A DNA stretch of 64,000 bases, taken from Liquidambar formosana (taxonomy: Eukaryota; Streptophyta; Magnoliopsida; Saxifragales; Altingiaceae). The notes below the pieces were generated by a model that ran no database searches, was not told where the DNA came from, and was given only the letters and a program-made list of their open reading frames with translations. The DNA is taken from contig CM077828.1 of assembly GCA_039720395.1 (NCBI GenBank), forward strand, positions 26,888,717 through 26,952,716, in the 5' to 3' direction. Each line of letters starts with the position of its first letter. Position 1 is the stretch's first letter. A program made the position numbers and the translations under genes. Shown one piece after another: positions 35,029 to 47,100 of the stretch.

Positions 35029-35362
35029 CCTGCATTCGTAGAACAAGAAAATCATCTGTGCAGTGTCTCACTGGTGATCTATAAATTTATGTGCCTATTA
35101 TAAGGAAGGGTAAAGTGGAGAAGATGTTGAAAGCTTAGGCATAATGCATTGTAGTAGAGCAAAAAAACAAAGATGAAAGATGAGTCCTTACATTGAAAGA
35201 TGATAGCACTAAAGACAAGAAGAAAATGCCCCTGAGCCTGGGTCCTCCATACATTTTCTCCAGAGAGAGAGAGACAGAGAGAGAGAGAGAGTTGGTGTTT
35301 GTCTTGGACGAAATGTAGGCAAGACAAAGAACAAATGGTACTTTATTCTTCTTTTTCTTTTG
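35029..35362 (-). pseudogene. Duplicated PG1beta exon 1 and intron 1 inside copy D
   Basis: Nearly identical to 14151-14487. It contains the acceptor end of intron 1, the whole intron, the 21-codon signal-peptide exon (35192-35254, with its GTAAGG donor and ATG) and part of the CT-rich leader. Exon 2 and beyond are absent. The left junction sits in sequence where AACAAGAAAATC occurs three times within 80 bp (near 34984, 35008 and 35041). That string is also in the parent intron, a microhomology signature. It cannot make a BURP protein but could supply a secretion-signal exon to a downstream acceptor. Confidence 0.85.
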
Positions 35363-36481
35363 GCATGGATAAAAGTCTCAATGCATGAGCATGCATGCAA
35401 TTAAACAAATATGCACGTTGTGCACTTTAAGGTGCTTACCTTATCTTACAAAAAACATGGAGCGAATCACATCAAACCATGAATGAAAGACAATAGGAAC
35501 AAAGAACTGAGTTTTTTCTTTTGTCTTTTTTTTTTTTTTTTTTTTTTTTTTTTGGGGGGGGGGGGCCTAAGGGATCACCACCAACAAATACTTCTCCAAT
35601 TCTTCTACATGCTACACAGAGGGACGACCATGTTTTGCCATCATAAATTGCACATCAACCTTTTCTATTGATCAAGCTAGACTTCCCTGAAAGACAGAGT
35701 CTTGATGGTAAGACACATGTATAATTAGCTCATTTGTAGTCCAAATATTAAAAAGAGATAACTAATTAGAACCAAATTAAAGCATATGTGATGCTATCTA
35801 TAATAATTAATTCCACTGAATAGAGAGATCACTTAAATTACTACAACCAACCCTACTGTGAATTCTTATTTAGGGATTACTTAATATTACTTTATAATTT
35901 GTTGAAAGATTCATAATGTGTAAGCCAATCAAAATAAATTAAATTAAATGAATGACAATGTGATGGTAGTTGGCATGCGTAAAGCATTTCATTCTATTTT
36001 TAATTGGAAGTTGGCTCATGGAAAATGCTCTTTGCAAATTAGTAGTACACTAGATCTACAATTGATACACTAATGCTAAGGTTACGTACGATTTGCATTA
36101 TAAGCTATGGGGATTTGAGACCTACCGCCCAAGTGATTTATCTATCTTTGGGTTTCATTCAATCTAGTGAAAAATATGTGATGTCTAAAACAACCAAGAT
36201 CAGTCCAAATTTGTCTGAATTGCAAGGGAGCCGAGTTGAGCCAACCTTGAGCCTACCTACAATGTAATGAGCTTGAGTTTATGCGAAGATCACAAATTCC
36301 ATAAGCATATATAGAGTTTAAACGATGAATTTCTACTCGATGGCACATAAACATTTACGAAATATTTCCACATATCTCTACTGCTTTTACCTTGGAGAGG
36401 GGTTAACTATCGTGGATGCAAGGGTTTATGTCATTTTGTTAAATAATTGGACAAACTTACCTTGGTATTCTAATCTAGTAT

Positions 36482-36601
36482 TTAGTTCTCATGGTCATCA
36501 TCATTGTTATCCAAATGCTCTTCTTGCCCAACTTCTTGATTGACCTTCGATTCCTTAACTAAATGCTCTTCTTGCCCAATTTCTTGATTGACCTCCAATT
36601 T
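36482..36601 (-). pseudogene. CNL exon 5 (acidic tail), copy D
   Basis: A 120-nt minus-strand exon after a CAG acceptor. It encodes 39 residues with two units of the EVNQEIGQEEHLV repeat and the DNNDDDHEN end. It is open and matches copy C apart from having two fewer repeat units. No NB-ARC exon is associated with it. Confidence 0.7.
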
Positions 36602-37373
36602 CTGAACAACATAAAATAAGAATAAGCTTAATGAAATCAAAAGATGTCATCCTATTACCATTTGCAACGGTGCAACAATGAGAAAAAATAACTAATGATA
36701 TAAATAGTGACGGGTAAAGCAGAACCATGTCAACATATATGTTAGTGACGGGGCCTCATCTCATTGCATACACCTTGGTTTTGTGAAGTTAGCATGATTG
36801 TGTAACCCTTATGATCACCTCTAAATGGAATTCCTTCTGCCTCCAAGCCTCACCCCAACATCATCCAATATTACAAGAACCATCATTTTGATTAGTCTCA
36901 CATAAGTTACATGTCACATTCAATTTACCTCCACACACACAAAAAAAAGGAAAAAGGAAAAAAATATTAAATTCATCCAAGTGAACAATTAATAAGAATA
37001 ACTTTATGAACAAAAAGTAAATTTTTTTTATATTTTTTATTTTAACATAAAGTAATTTTTGGTCATTAGAACATTAGACCGTTCAATTGATACCAAAATT
37101 AAAACTACAATGATTGGTCATTGGTGGTTGCTTATTTCTACTCTAGTAAATATGGCTTAACATTGCTAATTGAATGCAAAAATAAACATAATAAAAAAAG
37201 GGGTAAAAATGCTGAAAGAAGTTCAAATTAAAATTATGAATCTAAAAAGGTCGGTATGGGATAGAATTAAAGACAGCCATGGTATACGGTAGTTATGGTA
37301 GACAAATAAAGAAGAGAACGGTTGAGAGAGTAAATAATTACTGTTTATTTACTATTGGGAGTCAAAGACATAA

Positions 37374-37625
37374 CTTTCTTTCTCTTTGGAAGAGCTCTTG
37401 TATGGTGTTATTAAGGTCTCCCATCCAAACACCCATTACTTTTTGTACCTTTGGTGTGCTCAGGTTTCCTAAAGAGAAAGCCTTCATTTTTGGGCAATTT
37501 TCGACCGACACATAGTCTAGCAGTGACAAGTCAAAAGCATAGGGACTCTGGCAGAAGCTTGTGAGGTTTGGTAGAGAATAAAGTTGCAAAAGTTTTAGTT
37601 GAGGGATCACGATTTTATCCCATCT
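37374..37625 (-). pseudogene. CNL exon 4 (LRR) fragment with ruined donor, copy D
   Basis: The 3' part of the LRR exon, open through SFCQSPYAF and LSTPKVQKV to QERK-like text. The donor that reads AAAGGTATGT in copy C is AAAGTTATGT here, so the obligatory GT is lost. The 5' part is missing beyond about 37625. This is clearly non-functional. Confidence 0.8.
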
Positions 37626-37759
37626 GTCTGCGGTGAGTTCTCGATCGACAGAAAATCAGTAGACATAGCAAAGACTAAGTAGATTTATCAAAAAATAATA
37701 ATAATTTTTTTTAAAAAAAAAAAGAAGGAAAGATCTTATAAAAGGAAAAGAAAAAAAAA

Positions 37760-38060
37760 AAAAAAAAAAAAAGATCTAAATAGCTAAGAAAGTCGAATTC
37801 GTACTAGCGTATTTTGCTGATTGGTAAGGGCGATGAGTTTCTGGCTCCGATCGGAAGGTGCGTAGTGATCAACGGCGACGTGCGTGGTGACGGTCAACGA
37901 CCTCTCTTTGCCTCTCAAGTCTCACAAGTCTATCTTCATCCTTCTTATCTTAGTATTCTTCACTTTTCAATAATGCACCCACGCCTTTCTCGATACAATT
38001 TACATAAAGTAAATATTTCCTTTTAATCTTTGAAAAATCTTCTCAAAGCTGTCCCCCACT
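37760..38060 (-). pseudogene. Damaged copy of the 28969-29159 exon-like unit
   Basis: Shares the order of motifs with 28960-29170: AAGTCGAATTCGTACT, GGTAAGGGCGATGAGTT, CCTCTCTTTGCCTCTCAAGT and AATAATGCACCCAC. On the minus strand the frame is interrupted (GAATACTAAGATAAG) and the start codon context is lost. It directly follows the broken end of copy D. Confidence 0.55.
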
Positions 38061-38391
38061 TGATAGTTGGAGAAATTACAAAAGCAACCTTTTAGCTGAT
38101 CAAATGCAGATTAAGGCCTATTAGTCCAAAGACTAAAATTCACTTTTATGAGGCTAATTACTCCATTCTTCAGAGAAGGGCAAACTTGCCATTTTGTGTA
38201 AGGTGAATAGTATTTTATAGTTGGTTGAAATTAATTGAGCAAAGAGTTGTTGTTGACTGTAGACCTGTAGTTGAGAATAGCCAATGTACTGATATATTGA
38301 AAATCTCTCTCCCAACTGGACCTACTGGTAATTTATCCAAAATAGATTTAAAAATGAGAATGCTCAAAACAAGAGGATGAACATGGGATTC
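38061..38391. other. Intergenic stretch between copy D and the LINE
   Basis: AT-rich, no gene. It ends with ACATGGGATTC (38381-38391), the left target duplication of the LINE. Confidence 0.5.
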
Positions 38392-38392
38392 C

Positions 38393-38433
<41 letters not shown>

Positions 38434-40667
38434 GTGAAAAGGAGATAAAATTACTACTAAAGAGTAATGTTTAATACAAACCAGGGATATAAAATACCCC
38501 TACTGTCAGCATCAAGCTGATCAAGCAAAAAACTAAGAGGTTTCTTGATAATAGCTTAAAATTGTATTAATGTCATACTTTTAGTAGGCATTATTATATC
38601 TATTTTGCACTTAGTTTCGCATTTTACACGTTATACATGAGTTCTCTTGATACATGCTCTTATGCTTAAAGTAGTGTATTACTGCATGTTTTATTTTTAT
38701 AGGAAGCTAATTTCCTATGGTCAAGCATTCTAAATTTATTTGGAACTATATAGAAGCTTTACAAGGGTGGAGTGCATTAATTTTAGAAGATTTTAGCAAA
38801 AAAATTGGCAACTCCAAAGTTGGAAAGAGTATTAAAAAGGAAGTTTGGAGTAGTTACTGTATTTTGGCCATAACTTTTGACTCCGAAGTCCAATTGATGC
38901 GAAATTGGTGTCCTTGGAAAGATAATTTGAAACCCGACAATATTGTATTTCACAAATATTTCGTGATTTCGACGTTTAGTAGGTCAAAAATTGGTTACAA
39001 GTTAGCCGGAAAAAACAGGATTCCCAATTTGTTTCCTTATTTTTCTCTTTTTTTCCTTAGAAACCCAAAGAGCACATAGAAAGGAAAAGGCGGCTACACC
39101 TATATAACTCCTTCTCTTCTCCTCTACTCCTACCTCTCTCTTGTTCTTCTTCTTCTATCTCTCTTGAGTTTTCTAGTTTTCAATTATCATGAGTAACTAA
39201 ACTTTTTGCTAAGGTTAGGAGTGAAGTCACAACAATTGTTTGGTATTTGTTTAATGACTTTTTCATAAATTTAATGTAAGGTTTTATAGTTTTGATTGAT
39301 TTTGATTATTTTGCAAAGTATTTATTATGTATAATTCTTTTATTTATCGTTAACTCCGGGTACGGTGAATGCTTAGAATTCCCTACGAATTAAATTACTA
39401 GTTTTCTCATGCATTAAATCAATCAATTTTATGAATCTATATTTTTAGAATTGTTTTGAATAAAATTAATTATGTATCATCCGACTAGGGTCATCCTTCG
39501 TATGAATCTCAGTTGAGTTATAAAATTGAGTCGTTAGCAAATATCTAATACTTGTTGTAAGTGAACCTCTGAACCTTAGTACTTTTAAAATAATTGTTTC
39601 CAATCAAATTAATTCTCTGCAATCAAGCAACCAAATTTCTAAAATATTTTTTCAATCATCTCTACTAATTATTCCCCTTCCCTGTAATTCGACCTCAGAC
39701 TCACCGAGAATTTATTACTTCGCGACATCCTGCACTTGGGAACATTATTAAAGTTGCAGCATTCCTCAAAAATATTACAATATGTATTAGTAGCAACACC
39801 CTTCCTTGCAAGAATGTCCGCACACTTGTTACCCTCACGGTATGTGTGCTGGATGCTCACAGATTGGAATGTCTCCAAAAGCAACCTGCAATCATATATC
39901 ACAGTACTCGTAGGGTGAGCTTGGGAAATGTGACTTTGGATAAGGTCAATAGCAGAAGAGGCATCCAAGTCAACGCATAAGTGGGTGATGTTGCAATCAA
40001 CAGCAATCCTAAGTCCACCCCTTAAGGCCCAGAGCTCAGCGTCAATACAAGAGGTGACTCCGAGTTTGCGCATAAAGCCTTTAATCCACTAACCCCGATG
40101 ATCTCGAATAAGACCCCCTGTGCTAGCCGTGCCTGGGCTCCCGATGGTTGAACCATCCGTGTTTAGCTTATAGTATGGAGAATCAGGAGGAATCCATTTC
40201 ACCATAATTTGTTTTGTTATACGAGGGCTTTAAAATTCCCAGATATATGAAAAAATTCAATGGCTTTGGCTAGCATAGCCTCATAATTAACCGTAGGCAG
40301 CAGTAGGTTTTGCTCAAATACATACCTATTTCGGTTACACCATAAAGCCCAACTCGCAAATGGAAAGATAATGGAAGGGGGAATATAGCTGTTAGGAACA
40401 CCCATAGAGTTACCCACATTGGACAAAATCCATTCATCAAGAGGCATATTGTGATTAAGTTGCATATTCGGGTTAACAAAAGCCCAGAATTCAATGGCAT
40501 AATCACAACCCCGCAAGATGTGGTCAACAGTTTCAACCTCAGTAAAGCATAAAGGGCAAACATCAGTTGGGATAATATGTCTCAAATGGAGGTTGGCATT
40601 ACAAGCAAGCTTGTTGTGGCAGCATAACCAAAGAAAATAACGGATTTTTGGGAGAGAGGTGATATGC
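38392..40667 (-). mobile_element. 5'-truncated L1-type LINE (zinc knuckle-RNase H end) with 11-bp TSD
   Basis: Minus-strand L1 retrotransposon 3' end. From 40667 it encodes the zf-RVT region found at the end of plant LINE reverse transcriptases (LPKIRYFLWLCCHNKLACN, then CPLCFTEVETVDHILRGC). An RNase H domain follows with its acidic residues visible (KLNTDGS, DAELWALRGGL, VDLDASSA, NKCADILAR). It then has a short 3' UTR ending in poly(A), which is poly(T) 38396-38432 on the plus strand. Flanks repeat ACATGGGATTC exactly (38381-38391 and 40668-40678), a target-primed insertion footprint. The frame shifts between the two domains and a TAG near 40090 interrupts RNase H. A solo LTR splits the RNase H C-terminus. 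It is dead on arrival through 5' truncation. Confidence 0.9.
38546..39734 (+). mobile_element. Solo LTR nested in the LINE RNase H frame
   Basis: A segment of about 1.19 kb interrupts the LINE coding sequence. The minus-strand frame reads ..FNNVPK up to 39735 and resumes KPLSFLLDQLDADSRGILYP to the left of 38546. The right end is CATCCTGCA followed by CTTGG; the left flank has CTTGA, consistent with a 5-bp duplication with one change. Plus-strand signals are a TATATAACTCC promoter box near 39095, a long CT-rich leader and a TTCGACCTCAGACTCACCGAG 3' part of the kind seen at the end of plant Ty3-type LTRs. No internal domains or second LTR remain. The exact first base (38546 or 38549) is uncertain. 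Confidence 0.8.
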
Positions 40668-40678
40668 ACATGGGATTC

Positions 40679-41934
40679 TATAGGAGCAATAATAAATAGG
40701 TATAAATAGAAAAAAAAAGGAGTAATAGAGAAAAAGTTATACAAAGCAATATCCGAGTCATCCCACAGTCACATACACACTTTTTTTTTTTTCTTTTTTT
40801 AATTGAATTTGGACTAGAGGGCTTGTCAAAGTTTATGGAGATTGGGTCTCTGAGACTTTGAGTCTAGCTTTTTGACAAATATCCCTCCAAGGAAGTCACG
40901 CAGGCTTTTCTCATCAGTCATCACTATAGTTCCATTTTTTTTTTAATTTTTTTTTTTATTCACACTATCTCTGTTCTCATTGAGCTTATTTCAGGACTAT
41001 GGTTTGAAAAGCCACTGGTATATGGATACCATCTCAGGTTTTTGAAAATGAGTATGTATAATGGTGAAATTGTTCAAACAAAACTTCTATGATTTCCCTT
41101 CAAAAAAAAAAAAATAATAATAATAATAAAAGAATCAAAAAAAATCAAACAAAGGATTGTGAAACCCCAATCCAATGTGTACACAATTTTTAAAATTTTT
41201 GGGGCTAAACAAACATATAAAACTAATAGCTTAAACTAATAGGTAAAGAACGTAAGCAAAAATATGAAATTATGTTAAATTTAATATTTAAACAATGCGG
41301 GATGTGATATTTTCTAATAAATGGCACCTCTCAAAAAACAACTAAGGCTTTGGGTCTTTGCATTGTGCCTGCAATGAACAATGCAAAAAACTCGTCTCCA
41401 ATCTTCTTATAAGGACCTCAAAATGTCCAACCCCAGTTCCTTAATCTGATTCTTGAAATTCATTTTGTCTGTTTGTTTTTATAAGCCTTTTTCAATTGAA
41501 TTTGCTACTAATTTATGGATGGGGGGTGCCTGCCCAACTCTAAATTTTGTCACCTAGGAATCAAGTTCTAAAACCATACAATTAACAAGATGCTTATAAA
41601 GCTCCAATTATTGAGATTCAAAATTTCTTTTTTTTTTTTCCCTTTACATCTACTAATAGTAACTTTTCCCTTTAAAGAAAAGATATTAGTAATATTTTCA
41701 TTATTCCCAATTTCACCAAATAAGCCAAAGACAAAAAGTTCTATCACTTGAACCCAAATAATAATAATAATAATATCGTTCTATCCCAACAGCCTCTTTC
41801 TTTCTACTTATCCGCTGTTTCCCACAACCCAACTGAGTTCGCCCAATAAAAGAATTCTCCTGACCAGAATTCTGAATTCTGAAATCAGAAATCAGTTAAC
41901 CACTGGCAGCTAACAAACATTTAAAAAGAAAAAA
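40679..41934. other. Upstream region of the mutase-like gene
   Basis: AT-rich DNA with T tracts and TAA microsatellites (41112-41130 and 41758-41777). It should include the promoter and 5' leader of the mutase-like gene. No coding sequence was recognised and no TATA box was confidently chosen. Confidence 0.45.
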
Positions 41935-42246
41935 ATGCTTACAACTTCTGCCTCCAATGCAATACCTCGTCCACACCCATCTCCTCCTTCCTCTACAACC
42001 CCACAAAACCCCCACAATTTTTCCCAACCAATCAATCGCCGCCACCTCCTCACTTCCCTCACCATCTGCACCACCCCCTTCTTCACTTCTTCTCACCCCA
42101 ACACTCCCATCCTCATATCTGTGCCGGTCGCCGGTGCCCGTGGCCTTTTCCAGATGCCCCCGATTCGACTCACCAACCGGTAATTCACTAAACCCCCTAA
42201 ACTGTTTGATTTGAACTCTATGTTTGGTTACTGAAAAAATTGGGGG

Positions 42247-42286
<40 letters not shown>

Positions 42287-43808
42287 TGGTAAAATGAGGA
42301 ACTTACCTCAATAAACGAAATCATTGTATGTGACACAGGTGATTGGCATGGAATTTTATTTTTATTGGGTCCCAAACAACGAAAATTTTGGTTCTTTTTT
42401 TTCTTCTGTACTTTACCTTTTTCTCAGCAACCAAACATCGCATTATTTTCAATTTTGTTATTATTAGATGTCAAATTGTATAAATTTTGGTGGCTGTCAA
42501 AAGGTACTATTTGGTGAGGGCTGGGGAGTCTGAATTTGAGAGCTTGGGGATAATTAACACTAACCCGGTTGCGAAGACATCAGTAGATAGTGGTTTGTCG
42601 GAGAAAGGGAAGAAGCAGACAGTGAGGGCAGCTTTTGAATTGAAGGCAATGGGGGCTTGTGAAAATAGCTGTTGGATTTGGCCTTCTATTACTCAGAGAG
42701 CTTACCAGGCTGCGGAAATCATTGCTTATGTTAATGGGGTCGGTCGAAGGTGCGAGTATTTGAACCCAAATTGAATAAAAATTGTTTAGGAAAATAAATT
42801 GATGGGTTTTGACTTTCGAGTAAGTGGAATATTTAGAGTTGATGTTCTTGGACCTTTTTTTTTTTTTTGTGGGGGGGGGGGGTGGTTTACAAAACACTAT
42901 GAAGTATGAACCTTGAATTTAAAATTATTGTTTACTGAAAATTTCTTTGGGAATGTTATATTAAAGTTATGATTTTGTAAGATTAGTATGATAATGATAT
43001 TGTAAGAATCTACTATTCAATGAAATATAATCAATTGGACCGTTTGGTTTGGATTTTGCTTGCTGTGATTAATGTTGATTTCTTTGGCTGCAGTAATATT
43101 GTCCCGGAGTACAGTTTTCTGGATGCTCGTGGGTTGGGAGCTTATGAAGGCAAGAACTTGGAATCCGTTTCCCAAGTATGAGTTTTATCTATTTTCATGG
43201 TAATTGAATGTAAGATTTCATGATGCTTGTGAATTGGATTTCATTCATGCTGATGAGTTGTGCAAGATTCTAGGATGAATTTTATGTATGCATGTTGGTA
43301 TCATTTATAGATGCACAATATCTCATTTGAAAAATGCTTCAGGTATATGAATCAGATAGTATTTCCCCAAGCATTAAGCCACCTCCAATTGATGATGGAA
43401 CCCCAAATGAGAGTGTTGCAGACGTTTTTGTTCGTGTGACACAATTGATGTCGATTCTTGAAACCCAGTATTCTGAGGACACAGTCATTATTGTCTCTCC
43501 AGATTCCGACAACTTGACCATCCTACAAGCTGGTTTAGTTGGACTTGATCTTCGAAGGTAACAGGGGTTTCCCCAACAGCTATTATAATGCTATGAAGGA
43601 TTCACTGTTGTGCTCAGACATTTCGATGCAGTTTACTTACTATGTTTTAGGCTATGATAATTTGTCTTCATTTTTTTCGTTTTGCAGGCATAGCGATCTT
43701 TCATTTAGTCCTGGGGAAGTCCGATTTGTCGATCCCAGTAGCATACCAACTTACAAGCAACCTGCATCTGCTGTATATAAGTGTTTAAAGCCACCAAGCT
43801 GTAACTGA
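41935..43808 (+). CDS. Phosphoglycerate mutase-like protein, plastid-targeted, catalytic histidines missing
   Basis: Histidine-phosphatase (phosphoglycerate mutase) superfamily protein of 302 codons. Exons 41935-42179, 42504-42749, 43094-43175, 43343-43557 and 43688-43808, all with GT-AG introns that keep frame. Residues 1-80 look like a plastid leader: Ser/Thr/Pro-rich, then Arg-Arg at 35-36, a hydrophobic run and an AGA site near 66-68, as in twin-arginine thylakoid-lumen signals. The fold's first motif, normally LVRHGE, is LVRAGES (87-91), and the second, normally VSHG, is VSPDSDN (242-248). Both catalytic histidines are therefore absent while the scaffold (LSEKGKKQ, ITQRAYQAAEII, DTVIIVS) is kept. 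A non-catalytic role is inferred. I believe this variant is a known plant subfamily, but its role is unknown to me. Confidence 0.88.
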
Positions 43809-44110
43809 AATTATCTTTTATTGAATTTATTGTAAACAAGCATAACTAAGACATGCAGGGACCCTCTGCCCTCAAGTAACAATTGTTCATCATCATCTGG
43901 ATTATCTAATTGCTTGTATGTATCAAGATATTTAGAGTAAAAGGAAAAAATTAGGCTTATATGTTTTGGTACTGCTACCAAGAAGGTAAGTTACAGAATC
44001 TGTGTTTCATACAGCTGTGACTCTATAAGGGCCTATATTGATATTTGCGGTAATGGGTAGATGCTATCAATTGATCAATATTCTTAAATCTTTAAGAGTC
44101 ACTGGGATCC
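43739..44110 (+). repeat. Parent of the fragment at 4185-4552
   Basis: End of mutase exon 5, stop codon and about 300 bp of 3' flank, matching 4185-4552 almost exactly. The left boundary lies near GCATACCAACTTACAAG and the right near CACTGGGATCCACTT. Confidence 0.85.
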
Positions 44111-47100
44111 ACTTATATTTTTATCCAATTGTTGTTTTGGAGTTTGGACAGTGTAGCAAGGCTCAAAACACAAGCTAATTGCTCCACTGTGGCAGTTTGT
44201 AATCTCTCTCTCCTTCGAGTATCATGAGGTCTCTAGCAGCTTCTTAACCATTGAAGGTCAGGAAAAATACTTCTTATACACTTATTAAGCTTTGCTTGGT
44301 AAGATATCGAGCATATTATGTGTCCTGCAATCATTGAATATTGGTGTAATTGTTTAAATTAACCAACATCTCTTTTCGATTGCTGCCTTCGTGTAACAAG
44401 CTTGAGGCCATGGTTTGGTCCCAAACCCTTGCTGAAACAAAGCATCCTGCGTGCATCCATGCATGTGTGCGCTTGTGTCATGAACTTGTCACTATTTTTT
44501 GTACCCATGGATGACTTCTCAATGTACTTGACCTGTACATCTTACCCCTGCTTCTTTTTTTCAATTTTCTTTTCCAGGGCCGGGGGTGGGGGTTGCTAGA
44601 TTGCTGGCTGAGCACATAGATGGCCCCCATCACCCCATGGATGCCCTCCTTTGTAAACAAAGTGGAGGTTTTGGTTTTGGAAACCAGATTTGGATTGAGG
44701 TCGTCCTCATAAATTGGGTTGATGACTTCTCTCCTGCGTTGAACTGGATGTTACACTAGCTCCATTGGGGCCACCAAAGTTAATTATATATATGGTTTTA
44801 GTGGGAGATACTCATTTTATCGCGCAAGTGTGTTTTGGTAGGGAAGGGACCGGGCAATCTTGTAGTGAGGAAAACAGTTATTGGGTTCCACATGGGTGAT
44901 GCTGGTGAGTGAAACAGAATATTGGGACCATATTCTCAGGGGTGGTGAGATTTAACTATCCTATGTTGCTGAGAAACTTAAATTTTTATTTGTTATGAAC
45001 TTTAGATTTCCATCATTTATGTACCCACTGTTTATTTCAGTGTTGCTATTATAGTATTATGGCTTGATGCAGGGGTATGTTTCTATCCTCACCGCTCCAC
45101 CACCAGCTTCCCATTGAAAAGTAACAAGTTGTGTGTCTTTCCAAGTGAGAACGTGTGGCTTTGGGCAATATCACTTGTAAGCTATTAGTACCTGAAGTAA
45201 GTGTATTTTATTAATAGAAGGGGTATAACCCTGAAGGCCCGAAGATACAGCCAGTTAAAGAAGTTCCGAGTCTTCAAGGCAGATCTATAGCTCAATATGG
45301 CAAAGTTGGCTATGCTATGGATAGAAAATTTATATATAGTGTCTGGAGATTTTCTGTCATATTGCCATTTCTAGTGCATAAAATGAGCAAGGACAGTGTG
45401 GTTGGATTGGAACTAGCAATGGGATGGGCTCACCTCAGAAACTATGCCCAAATAATTAAAAAAAAAGCCTGATGGGCTCTATGAGGTTTAAATTCTTCTT
45501 GACCAAAATTAAAAAAAATCTAGCAGCTGAATTTATTCCTGATTAGGAAGAGTGTTTGATGACATCATGCAAAGGACAAAAACACAAATACAAATCCAGT
45601 CACATGCTGCGTTCTGAGGCCCGAATTTATAGGCCAAATATAAAAAATGGGTAACGTACCATAAGTTGACAAGATAATACATCAACCAAAAACTACCCAC
45701 CAAGCGAACCTAATTCCAACACGTCAGCAAAATACTCTTACGTGGCACCCACTTGATGCCGTACTATTATGTCCGTCCAAACAAAAGCTAAGAACCTTTG
45801 TTCACTCATATGCCTTACAGCAATTGCGTACGCGACATTGCAACATAGCCCCCCTCCATAGCCCGTATGTACAGACTGCATGTGTAGACTTCTTCTATAC
45901 GCCAAACCCCTGACATAAACACCGTCAATTAAACTACATAGACGTCCCAGGATGTTTTTTTCTCCATGGTTACAGGTGAGAATTGGTTGACAAACTAAAT
46001 TCTAGTTTTTTTTTTTTTTGGACCAAAAATAAAATGGTAATGAACGTACTCTAAACGTTATATAGGCAAAAAATTTCGATATTTACTTTCAAAATTCTAA
46101 AAAATAATAATTTTAATATATTAACCATCATGTTCACAAAAAAATGTATATGTCTGGCCTTTAAAATGATATTTCTGATACAAATATTTGTTACCCTCAT
46201 CATCTTTTGACATTTTTATTCAAAAAGTTTAATTGCCAACACTTGATCATCTTTGATTGGGACACTTTAATAAATGTATTAAAAATTACTAATCTTAATT
46301 ATTTTTTTAAATATTACAAAAAAAGTTATAGTAGTTGCTTGTGTCCCCATATGCACTAGTGTGCATCCGTCCCTGCAATTTTTTATTATTTATTTTTTAT
46401 TGTTTATTTTTGTCAAGCTCCACTCACTTGTTTCACTTCCTCAAATTTTCCCTTTATTTGGTAGAGTACTGCAACTTAGACCATATATAAAAACAAAGAT
46501 GATAAAAATGTCGAATTGAGTTTGGTAGTAGATTGTTTGAATTTGACTCTCTAAATTAATGAAGTTAAAAAATAAATTTTAAACTTTGTTCATTTATATT
46601 ACGAGCGAGTTTGAATGAATTTTCTATTTAATCGATCAATTATTCAAAATCTTTTTTTTTTAAGAAATATTATTCAAATTATTAATGGGCTTATTGAACC
46701 ATATAATAATACTCTTTTTAAAATTAACTTGATAAATTAATGAGTTTAACTTCCCATTATCTCTTACAATTATTACAAGTTAGATTTATCATGAATGTTT
46801 AATTGATGTGAAATAAATAGTGTCCTTATTAGGAATAAGATCAATCAAAAATCTAAATATTACTATTGACACAAAAAAAAAATATTAAACTTAATTTGTT
46901 TATGGAAAATTTAAGGTAACATATTATCATTATTTTTAACAATGACAATCATATCTTAACTATTTAAACCACAAGTAGATTTTTTAAAAACCTTTAACAT
47001 CTTTTTAATGACTATAATTTAACTGTCATTACTTCTTTCATACTAAGAAGATCCTTTGTTTATTTAATGGACAAACTCAAAACTTTTTATTAAAGTCAAA

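Larger units (their letters stand above)
34746..37625. repeat. Segmental duplication copy D (CNL 3' end plus flank)
   Basis: Matches 16922-19750 (copy C) in the same orientation, with one major difference: the equivalent of 17160-17410 is replaced by 35029-35362, a copy of the PG1beta gene start. The match ends near 37625 inside CNL exon 4. Copy D lacks both MITEs of copies A and B. Confidence 0.85.

Noticed and set aside
38717..39079. 120-codon plus-strand open frame
   Set aside because: It lies wholly within the solo LTR and shows no retrotransposon domain.
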